Shown: one piece after another, positions 35,205-43,724 of the stretch
Position numbering within the stretch: position 1 is the first letter of the stretch
Layout: the number at the start of each line of letters is the position of its first letter
Assembly: GCF_003443895.1 (NCBI RefSeq)
Contig: NZ_QQOA01000030.1
Span: forward strand, 33,867 to 97,866
DNA: 64,000 bases
Source: Paraburkholderia phosphatilytica
GTDB lineage: Bacteria; Pseudomonadota; Gammaproteobacteria; Burkholderiales; Burkholderiaceae
Reading direction: 5' to 3'
The notes under the pieces: generated by a model
Seen by the model: the letters and a program-made list of their open reading frames with translations, nothing else
Database searches by the model: none
What the model was told of the DNA's origin: nothing
Translations under genes and position numbers: made by a program

Positions 35205-35643
35205 GATCCTCTCCGATAAACCAGCTGTTGGATTACATCCAATTAACGCAGGATTACTAAAAGATTCACGCGTAACAGTTACCGTCGGTGTCTGTCCTCG
35301 AAGAATGTTTTACGCCGACCATGGACGTGCGCAACGGGAGCCCCATCGGCAAACCCACACCATCGCTGCGGCCAGCCAGGGATCGTGAACGACAGGCAAC
35401 AGCGCGGCGCCACCCTGCTTCGTGCGGGTGGAACCGTGCGTCTGACCGGGATCCTTTTGAAGTGAGCAACCGTGCGGCACCACGGCTGCGCTGGCGCTAA
35501 TAATATTAGTCATTATTATCGACATGCCGCCTCAGTAGATTCCCTGATGCGCGCTCAAGGCGAGACAGCATGCTTATTGCGACCGTGCGGTGCAGCAATC
35601 TCAACAAATATTATTGCTAATGACGAATCCAGCCGGGTGGATT
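35205..35643. other. 439-bp AT-rich intergenic region between LysR (hmfR) and the GH54 gene
   Basis: I see no gene. It contains a 15-bp inverted repeat 24 bp upstream of the GH54 start, plus an AT-rich patch (~35490-35625) with two related strings: CTAATAATATTAG (35497-35509) and AATATTATTGCTAATGA (35607-35623), which share AATAATATT when read on opposite strands. A weak AATCC/GGATT hairpin follows the LysR stop. Confidence 0.55.
35228..35242. promoter_or_regulatory. Inverted repeat in the GH54 gene leader
   Basis: TTGGAT-TAC-ATCCAA has perfect 6-bp arms and lies just upstream of the ribosome-binding site of the GH54 lipoprotein gene. It could be an operator or a small leader hairpin controlling translation. 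Confidence 0.4.
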
Positions 35644-36603
35644 TTATGAATCGCGCGCGGCCCGGCGGTTGGCGCTTGCGGCACTCGCAGCGCTCACGGC
35701 AGTCGTCGCAGCCGACACCTTCCGCAGTTCGTCCGCGACGATTTCGATCAACGCTTCCGCCGCGGCGCTCAGCGGCCGTCGCGGATGACTGATCCGCACG
35801 ATATGCCGCACGATGCGCGGCGCGAGGATCGGATGAGCGCGCAGTGTGCCGAGCCCCACCGCGCGCTCGATCACGATGCGCGGCAGGATGGTCGCGAAGC
35901 GCGTCGCGGCGACGAGCTTGACGATCGTGCTCAGCACGTCGATCTCCATGCGCGGCGCGAGCAGCACGTTCTCATGCTGCGCGGCGGTTTCGATCACGCC
36001 GCGCAAACCATGACGCTTGGTGGGCAGCACGAGTTCGAGATCGGGCAGCTTCGCGAGCTCGATGGTGGGCGGCAACTCGGGGCCATGCGTGGCGCTCGTC
36101 ACGAGCACCATCTCTTCGTCGAGCAGCGGCTGCGAATCGAGCGACAGCCGCGTGCGCGGCTTGTTGATCAGCGCCGCGTCGAGCTGGCCGCCCGACACCC
36201 AGTCGATGAAAGTTGCGCTGTAGCCATCCGCCACCGTCACTTCAACGTGCGGATAGCGCGCGTGAAAACGCGACAGCGAATCGGCCAGCACGCTCTCCGT
36301 CACCGATGCGATCACGCCGATCGACACATGCCCCGTCACCACTTCGTCACGCTGCAACAACTGCTGCCGCGCATGCGCGATGTCGCGCACGATCGGCAGG
36401 AACAGGCGGTACATCAAGCGGCCCGTTGCGGTCGGGGACATGCCGTGCGCGCTGCGCTCGAAGAGCTGCTGGTTCAGTTCTTCCTCGAGCTTCGCGATCT
36501 GCATGCTGAGCGCCGGCTGCACGATGTTCAGCCGCTTCGCGGCGCGCGTGACTGAGCCGTCTTCGAACAGCGCGATGAAGTACTGGATCTGCTTGAGGTC
36601 CAT
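35644..36603 (-). CDS. hmfR: LysR-family regulator of the furan cluster (HmfR)
   Basis: A 319-residue regulator. The HTH lies at residues 1-58 from the start chosen here (MDLKQIQYFIALFEDGSVTR ... LNIVQPALSMQIAKLEEEL), then the effector domain with VSIGVIASVTES. The tail is Ala/Ser-rich. A start at 36618 would add five residues; neither has a clear ribosome-binding site. It is divergent from hmfF, as LysR regulators are from the operons they control, and corresponds by position to HmfR of Cupriavidus basilensis. The effector is probably a furan acid or its CoA ester; that is inferred. Confidence 0.85.
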   Translation of the reverse strand: MDLKQIQYFIALFEDGSVTRAAKRLNIVQPALSMQIAKLEEELNQQLFERSAHGMSPTATGRLMYRLFLPIVRDIAHARQQLLQRDEVVTGHVSIGVIASVTESVLADSLSRFHARYPHVEVTVADGYSATFIDWVSGGQLDAALINKPRTRLSLDSQPLLDEEMVLVTSATHGPELPPTIELAKLPDLELVLPTKRHGLRGVIETAAQHENVLLAPRMEIDVLSTIVKLVAATRFATILPRIVIERAVGLGTLRAHPILAPRIVRHIVRISHPRRPLSAAAEALIEIVADELRKVSAATTAVSAASAASANRRAARDS

Positions 36604-36933
36604 GCGTTGGAGACTCATCAGTGAAGTGAATGGACTCGCGACCCGCCATCATCGGGACGCGCGTGGCCGCTTTCAACGGACATGCGATGCGCCGATGCCA
36701 AATGCGGGCACGTGCGTTGCGCGCGTTACTCGCTGAACGGTTTGCGTACTGAAGCCGCGTATTGAAGCTGAATACCGTCAAAGCGTCATGCGGGTTTTCA
36801 CTAGCATTAGGACAAGTGATACGGCGCATCAAAAAACAATATTAGAACTTATGGTCCTCGCCCGGTACGCTTTTACAGAACAGCACCGCATCGCGCACCA
36901 GGCGTGAGCGGTCAGAGACCGGAGACAGTGCAG
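36604..36933. promoter_or_regulatory. Divergent hmfR-hmfF control region
   Basis: This 330-bp gap has no gene. It should hold both promoters and the HmfR site. AT-rich sequence at ~36828-36856 (CAAAAAACAATATTAGAAC) and an interrupted dyad, CACT...AGTG in CACTAGCATTAGGACAAGTG (36799-36818), are candidate contacts for a LysR regulator. GGAGA lies 8 nt before the hmfF ATG. Confidence 0.45.
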
Positions 36934-38475
36934 ATGAATTTGCGCGAGGCCACCGCGAACGGCGCATCGAGCCGCTTCGCTGCCCACCCTGCCGACAGCG
37001 TGACCGCCACGTCATGGACCCGCCGCCCGGAACCGCTGACGTTGCGCGACTGGCTCGCGCATCTGTCGTCGACCGGCCGCGTCGCGACGATCGATCAACC
37101 GGTGTCGCTGAAGCACGAACTCGCGGCCATCGCTAAACGCCTCGACGGTCAGCAGGCCGCTGTTTTCATGCAGCCTGGCAGCCACACGATGCCGGTGGTC
37201 AGCGGCTTCATGTCGCGGCGCGCGTGGATTGCCGAAGCGATGGGCGTGGCCGAAAGCGATCTGCTCGCGCGCTTTCGCGACGCCGCCGAACATCCGCTCG
37301 CGTGGCGCGAAGTGTCCGCCGATGCGGCCGCATGCCGCCAGGTCGTGCACACGAAAGACATCGACCTGCACGCACTCCTGCCCGTGCCCACGCACAGCGA
37401 GCACGACAGCGGCCCTTACATCACCGCGGGTCTCGTGATCGCGCGCAATCCGCGCACCGGCGTCCAGAACGTGTCGATCAACCGCATCCAGGTGCATGGC
37501 CGCGATCGCACGGCGATCCTGCTGCTGCCGCGTCACCTGTACGCGTTCCACCGCATTGCCGAAGGAGCCGGCGACCCGCTCGACATCGCGATCGCGATCG
37601 GCGTCGATCCGCTGACGATGCTCGCATCGCAGGCGATCTCGCCGATCGACAACGACGAACTCGAAATTGCGGGCGCGCTGCACGGCCAGCCGCTGCCGGT
37701 CGTCCAGTGCCTGACGAACGACGTACGCGTGCCGGCTTCGGCGGAGATCGTGATCGAAGGACGCATTCTGCCGAACGTGCGCGAACCCGAAGGTCCGTTC
37801 GGCGAGTTCCCGAAGTACTACAGCGCGCGCGAAGCTCGCGAGGTGATCGAGGTGACCGCTGTCACGCATCGCGAGCAGCCGATCTATCACACCATCGTGC
37901 CGGCCGAGATGGAGCACCTGCTGCTCGGCGCGATTCCGCGCGAAGCGACGCTGCTGTCGCATCTGCAGCGCAGCCATCCGGGCGTGAAGGACGTGGAGCT
38001 TTCGGTCGGCGGCGTGTGCCGCTATCACCTGTGGATCCAGTTCGACAAGAAGCGCGAAGGCGAAGCGAAGAACGTGATTCTGTGCGCGTTCGGCGCGCAT
38101 TACGACATCAAGCAGGTCGTCGTGGTCGATACGGACGTCGATGTGCACAACCCCGCGGAAATCGAATGGGCGATCGCGACGCGCTTCCAGGCCGATCGCG
38201 ATCTCGTCGTGATCGAAGGCGCGCAAGGTTCGGTGCTCGATCCGTCCACCACTGTCGGTCAGCCCGACGATCTTCCCGCGCACCTGCAGGGCGTAAGCGC
38301 GAAGATGGGAATCGACGCGACGCGGCCCGTCGTCTACCCCGAACACGTGTTCACGCGCGTGCGGATTCCCGGGCAGAACGAGGTCGACCTGAAGCGGCTC
38401 GTCGCGGACAGCAACGCTGCGTTCGACGCATGGCTCACCGCCGGCACCAGCGCCACGCCGCGCAAAGCGGGCTGA
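36934..38475 (+). CDS. hmfF: UbiD-family decarboxylase, 2,5-furandicarboxylate decarboxylase (HmfF)
   Basis: Decarboxylates 2,5-furandicarboxylate to 2-furoate using prenylated FMN. The 513-residue protein has the UbiD core. The catalytic acidic pair is in REPEGPFGEF (Glu286 and Glu291, spaced by five as in characterised UbiD enzymes), followed by the metal/cofactor-site region. The start at 36934 is fixed by GGAGA 8 nt upstream; an ATG at 36904 lacks one. It is the first gene of the plus-strand cluster, and hmfG follows 11 bp later. The furan substrate is deduced from the complete hmf gene set. Confidence 0.88.
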   Translation: MNLREATANGASSRFAAHPADSVTATSWTRRPEPLTLRDWLAHLSSTGRVATIDQPVSLKHELAAIAKRLDGQQAAVFMQPGSHTMPVVSGFMSRRAWIAEAMGVAESDLLARFRDAAEHPLAWREVSADAAACRQVVHTKDIDLHALLPVPTHSEHDSGPYITAGLVIARNPRTGVQNVSINRIQVHGRDRTAILLLPRHLYAFHRIAEGAGDPLDIAIAIGVDPLTMLASQAISPIDNDELEIAGALHGQPLPVVQCLTNDVRVPASAEIVIEGRILPNVREPEGPFGEFPKYYSAREAREVIEVTAVTHREQPIYHTIVPAEMEHLLLGAIPREATLLSHLQRSHPGVKDVELSVGGVCRYHLWIQFDKKREGEAKNVILCAFGAHYDIKQVVVVDTDVDVHNPAEIEWAIATRFQADRDLVVIEGAQGSVLDPSTTVGQPDDLPAHLQGVSAKMGIDATRPVVYPEHVFTRVRIPGQNEVDLKRLVADSNAAFDAWLTAGTSATPRKAG

Positions 38476-38486
38476 GGGACGAGACG

Positions 38487-39143
38487 ATGCAGACGAACGG
38501 ACGTCGCGAACGGATCGTGGTCGGCATCTCCGGTGCGAGCGGCGCCGTGATCGGCGTGCGCCTGCTGGCTGCACTGCGCAGGCTCGGCACGCACGAAACG
38601 CATCTGATCGTGTCGGCATCGGGCGTGCTCACAGCGGCTCAGGAACTCGGCCTCACGCGCGGCGATCTCGACGGACTCGCGGACGTCGTGCACAACGTAC
38701 GCGACATCGGCGCGACGATTGCGAGCGGTTCGTTCCTGACGAGTGGCATGGTGATCGCGCCGTGCTCGATGAAGACGCTCGCGGCGGTCGCGCATGGCTT
38801 CGCGGACAACCTGCTGACGCGCGCCGCCGACGTGATGCTGAAAGAGCGCCGCAAGCTCGTGCTCGTCACGCGCGAAACGCCGCTCAATCTCGCGCATCTG
38901 CGCAACATGACGAGCGCCACCGAAATGGGGGCGATCGTGATGCCGCCGGTGCCCGCGTTTTACGCGCATCCGCAGACCGTCGACGATATCGTCGATCACA
39001 CGGTGGGGCGGATTCTCGATCTGCTTTCGATCGAGCATCGCGAGATCGAAAGCCGCTGGAATGGGCTTGCGGATGCGTTTGGCAGCAAGCGTGGCGGCAG
39101 CGTGAACGAAGATGAAAACGATGGCGAGGAGCGCCCGGCATGA
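38487..39143 (+). CDS. hmfG: UbiX-like flavin prenyltransferase (HmfG)
   Basis: Makes prenyl-FMN, the cofactor needed by the UbiD-type HmfF. The 218-residue flavoprotein has VVGISGASGAVIGVRLL (residues ~11-27), the phosphate site APCSMKTLAAVAHGF near 91-105, and LVLVTRETPLNLAHLRNM near 125-142, all typical of UbiX/Pad1. It carries an extra acidic tail (NEDENDGEERPA). Its stop overlaps the hmfA start as ATGA. Confidence 0.9.
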   Translation: MQTNGRRERIVVGISGASGAVIGVRLLAALRRLGTHETHLIVSASGVLTAAQELGLTRGDLDGLADVVHNVRDIGATIASGSFLTSGMVIAPCSMKTLAAVAHGFADNLLTRAADVMLKERRKLVLVTRETPLNLAHLRNMTSATEMGAIVMPPVPAFYAHPQTVDDIVDHTVGRILDLLSIEHREIESRWNGLADAFGSKRGGSVNEDENDGEERPA

Positions 39144-42100
39144 ATCAGCGCGACGCTCACGATCCTCACACCACGACGGCCTTCGCAGATAGCGACACGT
39201 CTACGCTGCAAACGCAAGCGCCAGCCGAGCAGACACAAAAGCAAACGCAAACTCAAACGCACTCAGAACCACAACCTCAACGTCACCTCGGCAAATCGCT
39301 TCAACGCTTCGAAGACCCATCGATCCTGCTAGGCCGCGGCCGCTATGCCGACGACCTGGGCATCAAACCCGGCACGCTGCACGCAGCCATCCTGCGTTCG
39401 CCGCACGCGCATGCCGAGCTTCGCACGATCGACACCGATGCCGCCGCACAACACCCCGGCGTGCGCGCGATTCTCACGCGCGACGATCTGCCGGCATGGT
39501 CGCGGCCGTTCGTGGTCGGTGTGAAATCGCCGATGGAACAATGGGCGCTCGCGATGGATCGCGTGCGCTATGTCGGCGAACCCGTCGCGGTGGTGCTCGC
39601 CGAATCGCGCGCGCTTGCCGAAGATGCGCTCGACCTGATCAAGGTCGACTACGCGCCGCTGGACCCGGTGACGTCGATCGAAACCGCGACACGCGAAGAC
39701 GCGCCCGCGCTGCATCCGAAAGTGGGCAGCAACGTGATCAGCGACCGCTCGTTTCGCTACGGCGATCCGGAAGCGGCGTTCGCACACGCGCGTCACCGCG
39801 TAAAGCTCGAAGCGCACTACCCGCGCAATTCGTGCGCGCCGATCGAATGCGGCGTCGTGATCGCCGAACATCTCGCGGGCGACGAAGCGTACGAAGTCAC
39901 GTCGAATTTCATGGGTCCGTTCTCGCTGCACGCGGTGATGGCGATGGCGCTGAACGTGCCCGCCAACCGTCTGCGCCACAAGGCGCCGCGCGACTCGGGC
40001 GGCAGCTTCGGCGTCAAGCAGGCGGTGTTTCCGTACGCGGTGCTGATGTGCGTCGCGTCGCGCAAGGCCGGCGCGCCGGTCAAGTGGGTCGAGGACCGCC
40101 TCGAGCATCTGAGCGCGGCGACCTCCGCAACGGCGCGCCTGACGACACTCGAAGCCGCGGTGGACGACGACGGCCGCATCGTCGCGCTCGCCTACGATCA
40201 GCTCGAAGACTGCGGCGCGTATCTGCGCGCGCCCGAACCCGCGACGTTCTACCGGATGCACGGCTGTCTGACGGGCGCGTATGCGATCGATCATCTGCTG
40301 GTGCGCAACCGTGTGGTGCTGACCAACAAGACGCCGACCGGGCTCGTGCGCGGCTTCGGCGGACCGCAGGTGTATTTCGCGCTCGAACGGCTGGTGCAAC
40401 GTATCGCCGTCGAACTGAAGCTCGACGTGCTCGATGTCTATCGCCGCAATTTTGTGCGCGCCGACGCTTTTCCGTATCGTGCGGCAGCGGGCGCGCTGCT
40501 CGATTCCGGCAACTATCAGGAAGCGCTGCGCCGCGCGCTCGACGAAGGCGGCTACGACGAACTGCAGCGCAGACGCGAACAGGCGCGCAGCGAAGGCCGT
40601 TTGTTTGGCATCGGTTTCTCCGCGATCGTCGAACCGTCGGTGTCGAACATGGGCTACATCACGACCGTGATGCCCGCGGACGCGCGCCGCAAGTCCGGTC
40701 CGAAGAGCGGCGCGATCGCGAGCGCGACGGTCAGCGTCGATCTGCTGGGCGGCGTCAACGTGACGATCGCATCGACGCCCGCGGGCCAGGGGCACATGAC
40801 GGTCTGCGCGCAAGTGGTGGCGGATGCGCTCGGGCTGGACCCGAAGGACATCGTCGTCAACGTCGAGTTCGATACCGCGAAAGACGCATGGTCGGTCGCG
40901 GCCGGCAACTATTCGAGTCGCTTCGCCGGCGCGGTGGCGGGCACCGTGCATCTTGCGGCGATGCGGGTGCGCGACAAGATCGCGCGCATCGTCGCCGCAC
41001 AATATCGATGTTCGCCGGACGACGTGCAATTCGCCGACGGCAAGATCGATGTGCGCGGACACGAGGACGGCGCGCTGCCGTTCGGCCGCGTCGCGAGCAA
41101 CGCGCCGCACTGGGCGCCCGCGTTGCTGCCCGAAGGCGAGGAACCCGGGCTGCGCGAGACGGTGTTCTGGAATCCTCCACATATGGATGCGCCGGACGAG
41201 CAGGATCGCATCAACACGTCCGCGGCGTACGGCTTCGCGTTCGATATGTGCGCGGTCGAAGTGGATCGCGCGACGGGCCGTGTGCGAATCGACCGCTATG
41301 TGACGACGCACGACGCCGGTACGCTGCTGAACCCCGCGCTCGCCGATGGGCAGATCCGCGGCGCGTTCGCACAGGGCGTCGGCGCGGCGCTGATGGAAGA
41401 ATTCCGCTATGGCGTGGACGGCAGTTTTCTGTCGGGCACGCTCGCGGACTATCTGATGCCTACCACCTGCGAAGTGCCGGACCCGGTGATCGTGCATCTG
41501 GAAACGCCGTCGCCGTTCACGCCGCTCGGCGCGAAGGGGCTTGGCGAAGGCAACAACATGAGCACGCCGCCGTGCATCGCGAACGCGGTAGCGGATGCGC
41601 TCGGCGTCGCCGACATTCGCCTGCCGCTGACGCCGGCGAAAGTGATGCAGCTGATCGGCTTCGACGATCCGCCGCCGTCGCGGCCGGAGTTGCGTGAGGC
41701 TGCTGAAACCGCAGCGGGCGCGCAATGTGCATCGACGCAAGCCAATACGAGCGAAGCGGCGACGCCAACTAAAGGCAGCGGCAAAGCCCTCACCGCGCGC
41801 GGCACCGTTGACCTCCCCGCCTCGCCGGATGCGATTTTCGATGTGCTGCTGAACCCCGAGCGTCTTGCGAAGGTGATTCCCGGTTGCCACGCACTCGAAG
41901 CAACCGGCGAGAACCAGTACCGCGCTGACGTAACAGTCGGCGTCGGCATGATCAAGGCGCGTTTCGAAGCGCGCATCGGTTTGTCGGAGATCGAACGACC
42001 GCGGCGCGTGCGGCTCGCGGGCGGCGGTCTGTCGCCGCTTGGCAGCGCGCGCGGCGAAGGTCTCGTCGAACTGAAGCCGAACGGAAACGGCACGCTGCTC

Positions 42101-42316
42101 AGCTACGACTATGAAGCGCAGGTGTCGGGCAAGGTCGCGGCAGTCGGCGGCCGGATGCTGGAAGGCGCGGCGAAAGTGATCCTGAAGCAGTTGTTCGAAT
42201 CGCTCGGGCGCGAAGCTGGTGGCAAGCTGGTTAGCACGCGTGGAGAGCATCAGGCGAACGAAGCACGTTCATCGTGGTTCGCACGATTGATAGCATGGTT
42301 CGGAGGCAAGCAATGA
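39140..42316 (+). CDS. hmfA: Furoyl-CoA dehydrogenase large (molybdopterin) subunit with fused CoxG domain (HmfA)
   Basis: Hydroxylates 2-furoyl-CoA to 5-hydroxy-2-furoyl-CoA together with HmfB and HmfC. At 1058 residues it is longer than usual. Residues 1-50 are a Gln/Thr-rich leader and ~53-165 the a/b hammerhead. ~185-830 is the molybdenum domain, with VRGFGGPQVYFALERL and the catalytic Glu803 in GAKGLGEG. From ~885 a CoxG/SRPBCC domain is fused (PASPDAIFDVLLNPERLAKV). CoxG is normally a separate maturation or membrane-tethering protein. Both ends overlap neighbours by ATGA. Confidence 0.9.
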   Translation: MNQRDAHDPHTTTAFADSDTSTLQTQAPAEQTQKQTQTQTHSEPQPQRHLGKSLQRFEDPSILLGRGRYADDLGIKPGTLHAAILRSPHAHAELRTIDTDAAAQHPGVRAILTRDDLPAWSRPFVVGVKSPMEQWALAMDRVRYVGEPVAVVLAESRALAEDALDLIKVDYAPLDPVTSIETATREDAPALHPKVGSNVISDRSFRYGDPEAAFAHARHRVKLEAHYPRNSCAPIECGVVIAEHLAGDEAYEVTSNFMGPFSLHAVMAMALNVPANRLRHKAPRDSGGSFGVKQAVFPYAVLMCVASRKAGAPVKWVEDRLEHLSAATSATARLTTLEAAVDDDGRIVALAYDQLEDCGAYLRAPEPATFYRMHGCLTGAYAIDHLLVRNRVVLTNKTPTGLVRGFGGPQVYFALERLVQRIAVELKLDVLDVYRRNFVRADAFPYRAAAGALLDSGNYQEALRRALDEGGYDELQRRREQARSEGRLFGIGFSAIVEPSVSNMGYITTVMPADARRKSGPKSGAIASATVSVDLLGGVNVTIASTPAGQGHMTVCAQVVADALGLDPKDIVVNVEFDTAKDAWSVAAGNYSSRFAGAVAGTVHLAAMRVRDKIARIVAAQYRCSPDDVQFADGKIDVRGHEDGALPFGRVASNAPHWAPALLPEGEEPGLRETVFWNPPHMDAPDEQDRINTSAAYGFAFDMCAVEVDRATGRVRIDRYVTTHDAGTLLNPALADGQIRGAFAQGVGAALMEEFRYGVDGSFLSGTLADYLMPTTCEVPDPVIVHLETPSPFTPLGAKGLGEGNNMSTPPCIANAVADALGVADIRLPLTPAKVMQLIGFDDPPPSRPELREAAETAAGAQCASTQANTSEAATPTKGSGKALTARGTVDLPASPDAIFDVLLNPERLAKVIPGCHALEATGENQYRADVTVGVGMIKARFEARIGLSEIERPRRVRLAGGGLSPLGSARGEGLVELKPNGNGTLLSYDYEAQVSGKVAAVGGRMLEGAAKVILKQLFESLGREAGGKLVSTRGEHQANEARSSWFARLIAWFGGKQ

Positions 42317-43137
42317 AGCCGGCCCCGTTCGACTATGTGCGCGCGATGAACACCCAGCACGCGCTCGACGCACTCGCGGAGACCGGCGAAGACGCACGCG
42401 TGCTCGCCGGCGGCCAGTCGCTGATGGCGGTGCTGAACATGCGCCTCGCGCAGCCGCGCTGCCTGATCGACATCTCGCGCACGGAAGATCTCAACGTGGT
42501 GCGCGTCGATCGTGACGCGCAGCGGCTTACGGTCGGCGCGGCTGCCACCCAGGGCAGCGTCGAATGGCGCGCAACGCTTCGCGACGAAGTGCCGCTGCTC
42601 GCGCTCGCGTTCCCGCACATCTCGCACTTCCAGATCCGCAATCGCGGCACCGTATGCGGCTCGATCGCGCATGCCGATCCGAGCGCCGAACTGCCGCTCG
42701 TGTTGAGCGTGCTGGGCGGCGAAGTCGTGCTCGCATCCGCGAAGCGGAGCCGCCGCACGCTCGCCGCGCGCGATTTCTTCCAGGGCATGTTGATGACAGC
42801 GCGCGAGCCCGACGAGCTCGTCGTCGCGGCACGCTTCCCGCTGAAGCAGGCCGGCGCGCGCTACGGCTTCACCGAATTCTCCGCGCGGCATGGCGACTTC
42901 GCGCTGGTGTCGTGCGCGGCCGTCGTCACGGACGATGCGATCGCGCTCGCGGTCGGCGGCGTTGCCGACCGGCCGGTCGTCGCGCACTGGCCGCATCTCA
43001 CCGGCGACGCGTTGCGCGACGCCATCAACGATCTGAGCTGGCAGCTCGGCGCACAGGACGACGCGCAGGTCAGCGCAGGCTATCGCCGGCATCTGGTCCG
43101 GCAACTCGGATGGCGCGTCATCGAGGAGGCGCAGTGA
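42313..43137 (+). CDS. hmfB: Furoyl-CoA dehydrogenase FAD-binding (medium) subunit (HmfB)
   Basis: The FAD subunit (274 residues) of the molybdenum hydroxylase, of the CoxM/CutM family. FAD-site motifs are AGGQSLMAVLNMRLAQP (residues ~31-47) and IRNRGTVCGSIAHADPSAE (near 107-125); the first is the AGGQS variant typical of this branch. The start at 42313 overlaps the hmfA stop (ATGA), and the stop overlaps the GTG start of hmfC. Confidence 0.92.
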   Translation: MKPAPFDYVRAMNTQHALDALAETGEDARVLAGGQSLMAVLNMRLAQPRCLIDISRTEDLNVVRVDRDAQRLTVGAAATQGSVEWRATLRDEVPLLALAFPHISHFQIRNRGTVCGSIAHADPSAELPLVLSVLGGEVVLASAKRSRRTLAARDFFQGMLMTAREPDELVVAARFPLKQAGARYGFTEFSARHGDFALVSCAAVVTDDAIALAVGGVADRPVVAHWPHLTGDALRDAINDLSWQLGAQDDAQVSAGYRRHLVRQLGWRVIEEAQ

Positions 43138-43724
43138 CTCACGCAGCCCAACACTCCCCTGAACATCAGCCGCAACGCGTGCATCGTCACGACGAACGGC
43201 GCCGCATCACCGTCACGCTGAACGGCCGCGAACGCAGCGGCTACTGCGAACCGCGCGACCTGATGTGCGATTTCCTTCGCCACGAGCTCGGCGCAACCGG
43301 CACGCACGTCGGCTGCGAGCATGGCGTGTGCGGCGCGTGCACGGTGCATGTCGATGGCGTGGCCGCGCGTTCGTGCCTGATGCTCGCGGTGCAGGCGGAC
43401 GGCCGGCGCATCGATACCGTGGAAGGTCTCGCCGCGCGCGATGCAAACGCCGGTGCAGATCATCGCGCGCTAAGCGATCTTCAGCAGGCGTTCCAGCGTC
43501 ATCACGCGCTGCAGTGCGGGTTCTGCACGGCAGGCATCCTGATGTCGTGCGCGGACTATCTGCAGCGCGTGCCGAACCCGACCGAAGAACAGGTGCGCGA
43601 CATGCTGTCCGGTCATCTGTGCCGCTGTACCGGCTATACGCCGATCGTCGCGGCAGTCCTTGATGTGGCCGCGCGACGGCGCGACGCAGCCGACGCACAG
43701 GAACAGGAGGCCCAGCATGCTTGA
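43134..43724 (+). CDS. hmfC: Furoyl-CoA dehydrogenase [2Fe-2S] (small) subunit (HmfC)
   Basis: The iron-sulfur subunit (196 residues) that relays electrons from the molybdenum site. The plant-type cluster cysteines are in HVGCEHGVCGACTVHVDG plus Cys of ARSC. The second cluster uses QCGFCTAGIL and CRCTGY. It starts with GTG at 43134, inside the hmfB stop (GTGA) and preceded by GAGGAGG. This start yields a His-rich N-terminus of about 25 residues before the ferredoxin domain, longer than usual. Confidence 0.9.
   Translation: MTHAAQHSPEHQPQRVHRHDERRRITVTLNGRERSGYCEPRDLMCDFLRHELGATGTHVGCEHGVCGACTVHVDGVAARSCLMLAVQADGRRIDTVEGLAARDANAGADHRALSDLQQAFQRHHALQCGFCTAGILMSCADYLQRVPNPTEEQVRDMLSGHLCRCTGYTPIVAAVLDVAARRRDAADAQEQEAQHA

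Noticed and set aside
35472..35792. A 106-codon plus-strand open frame in the AT-rich gap
   Set aside because: It extends into the antisense of hmfR and has no ribosome-binding site or protein-like features.
39329..42250. A 973-codon open frame antisense to hmfA (minus strand)
   Set aside because: It is Arg/His-rich, has no domain, membrane or signal features, and lies wholly opposite a gene with clear molybdenum-hydroxylase motifs. It is a by-product of high GC at third positions.
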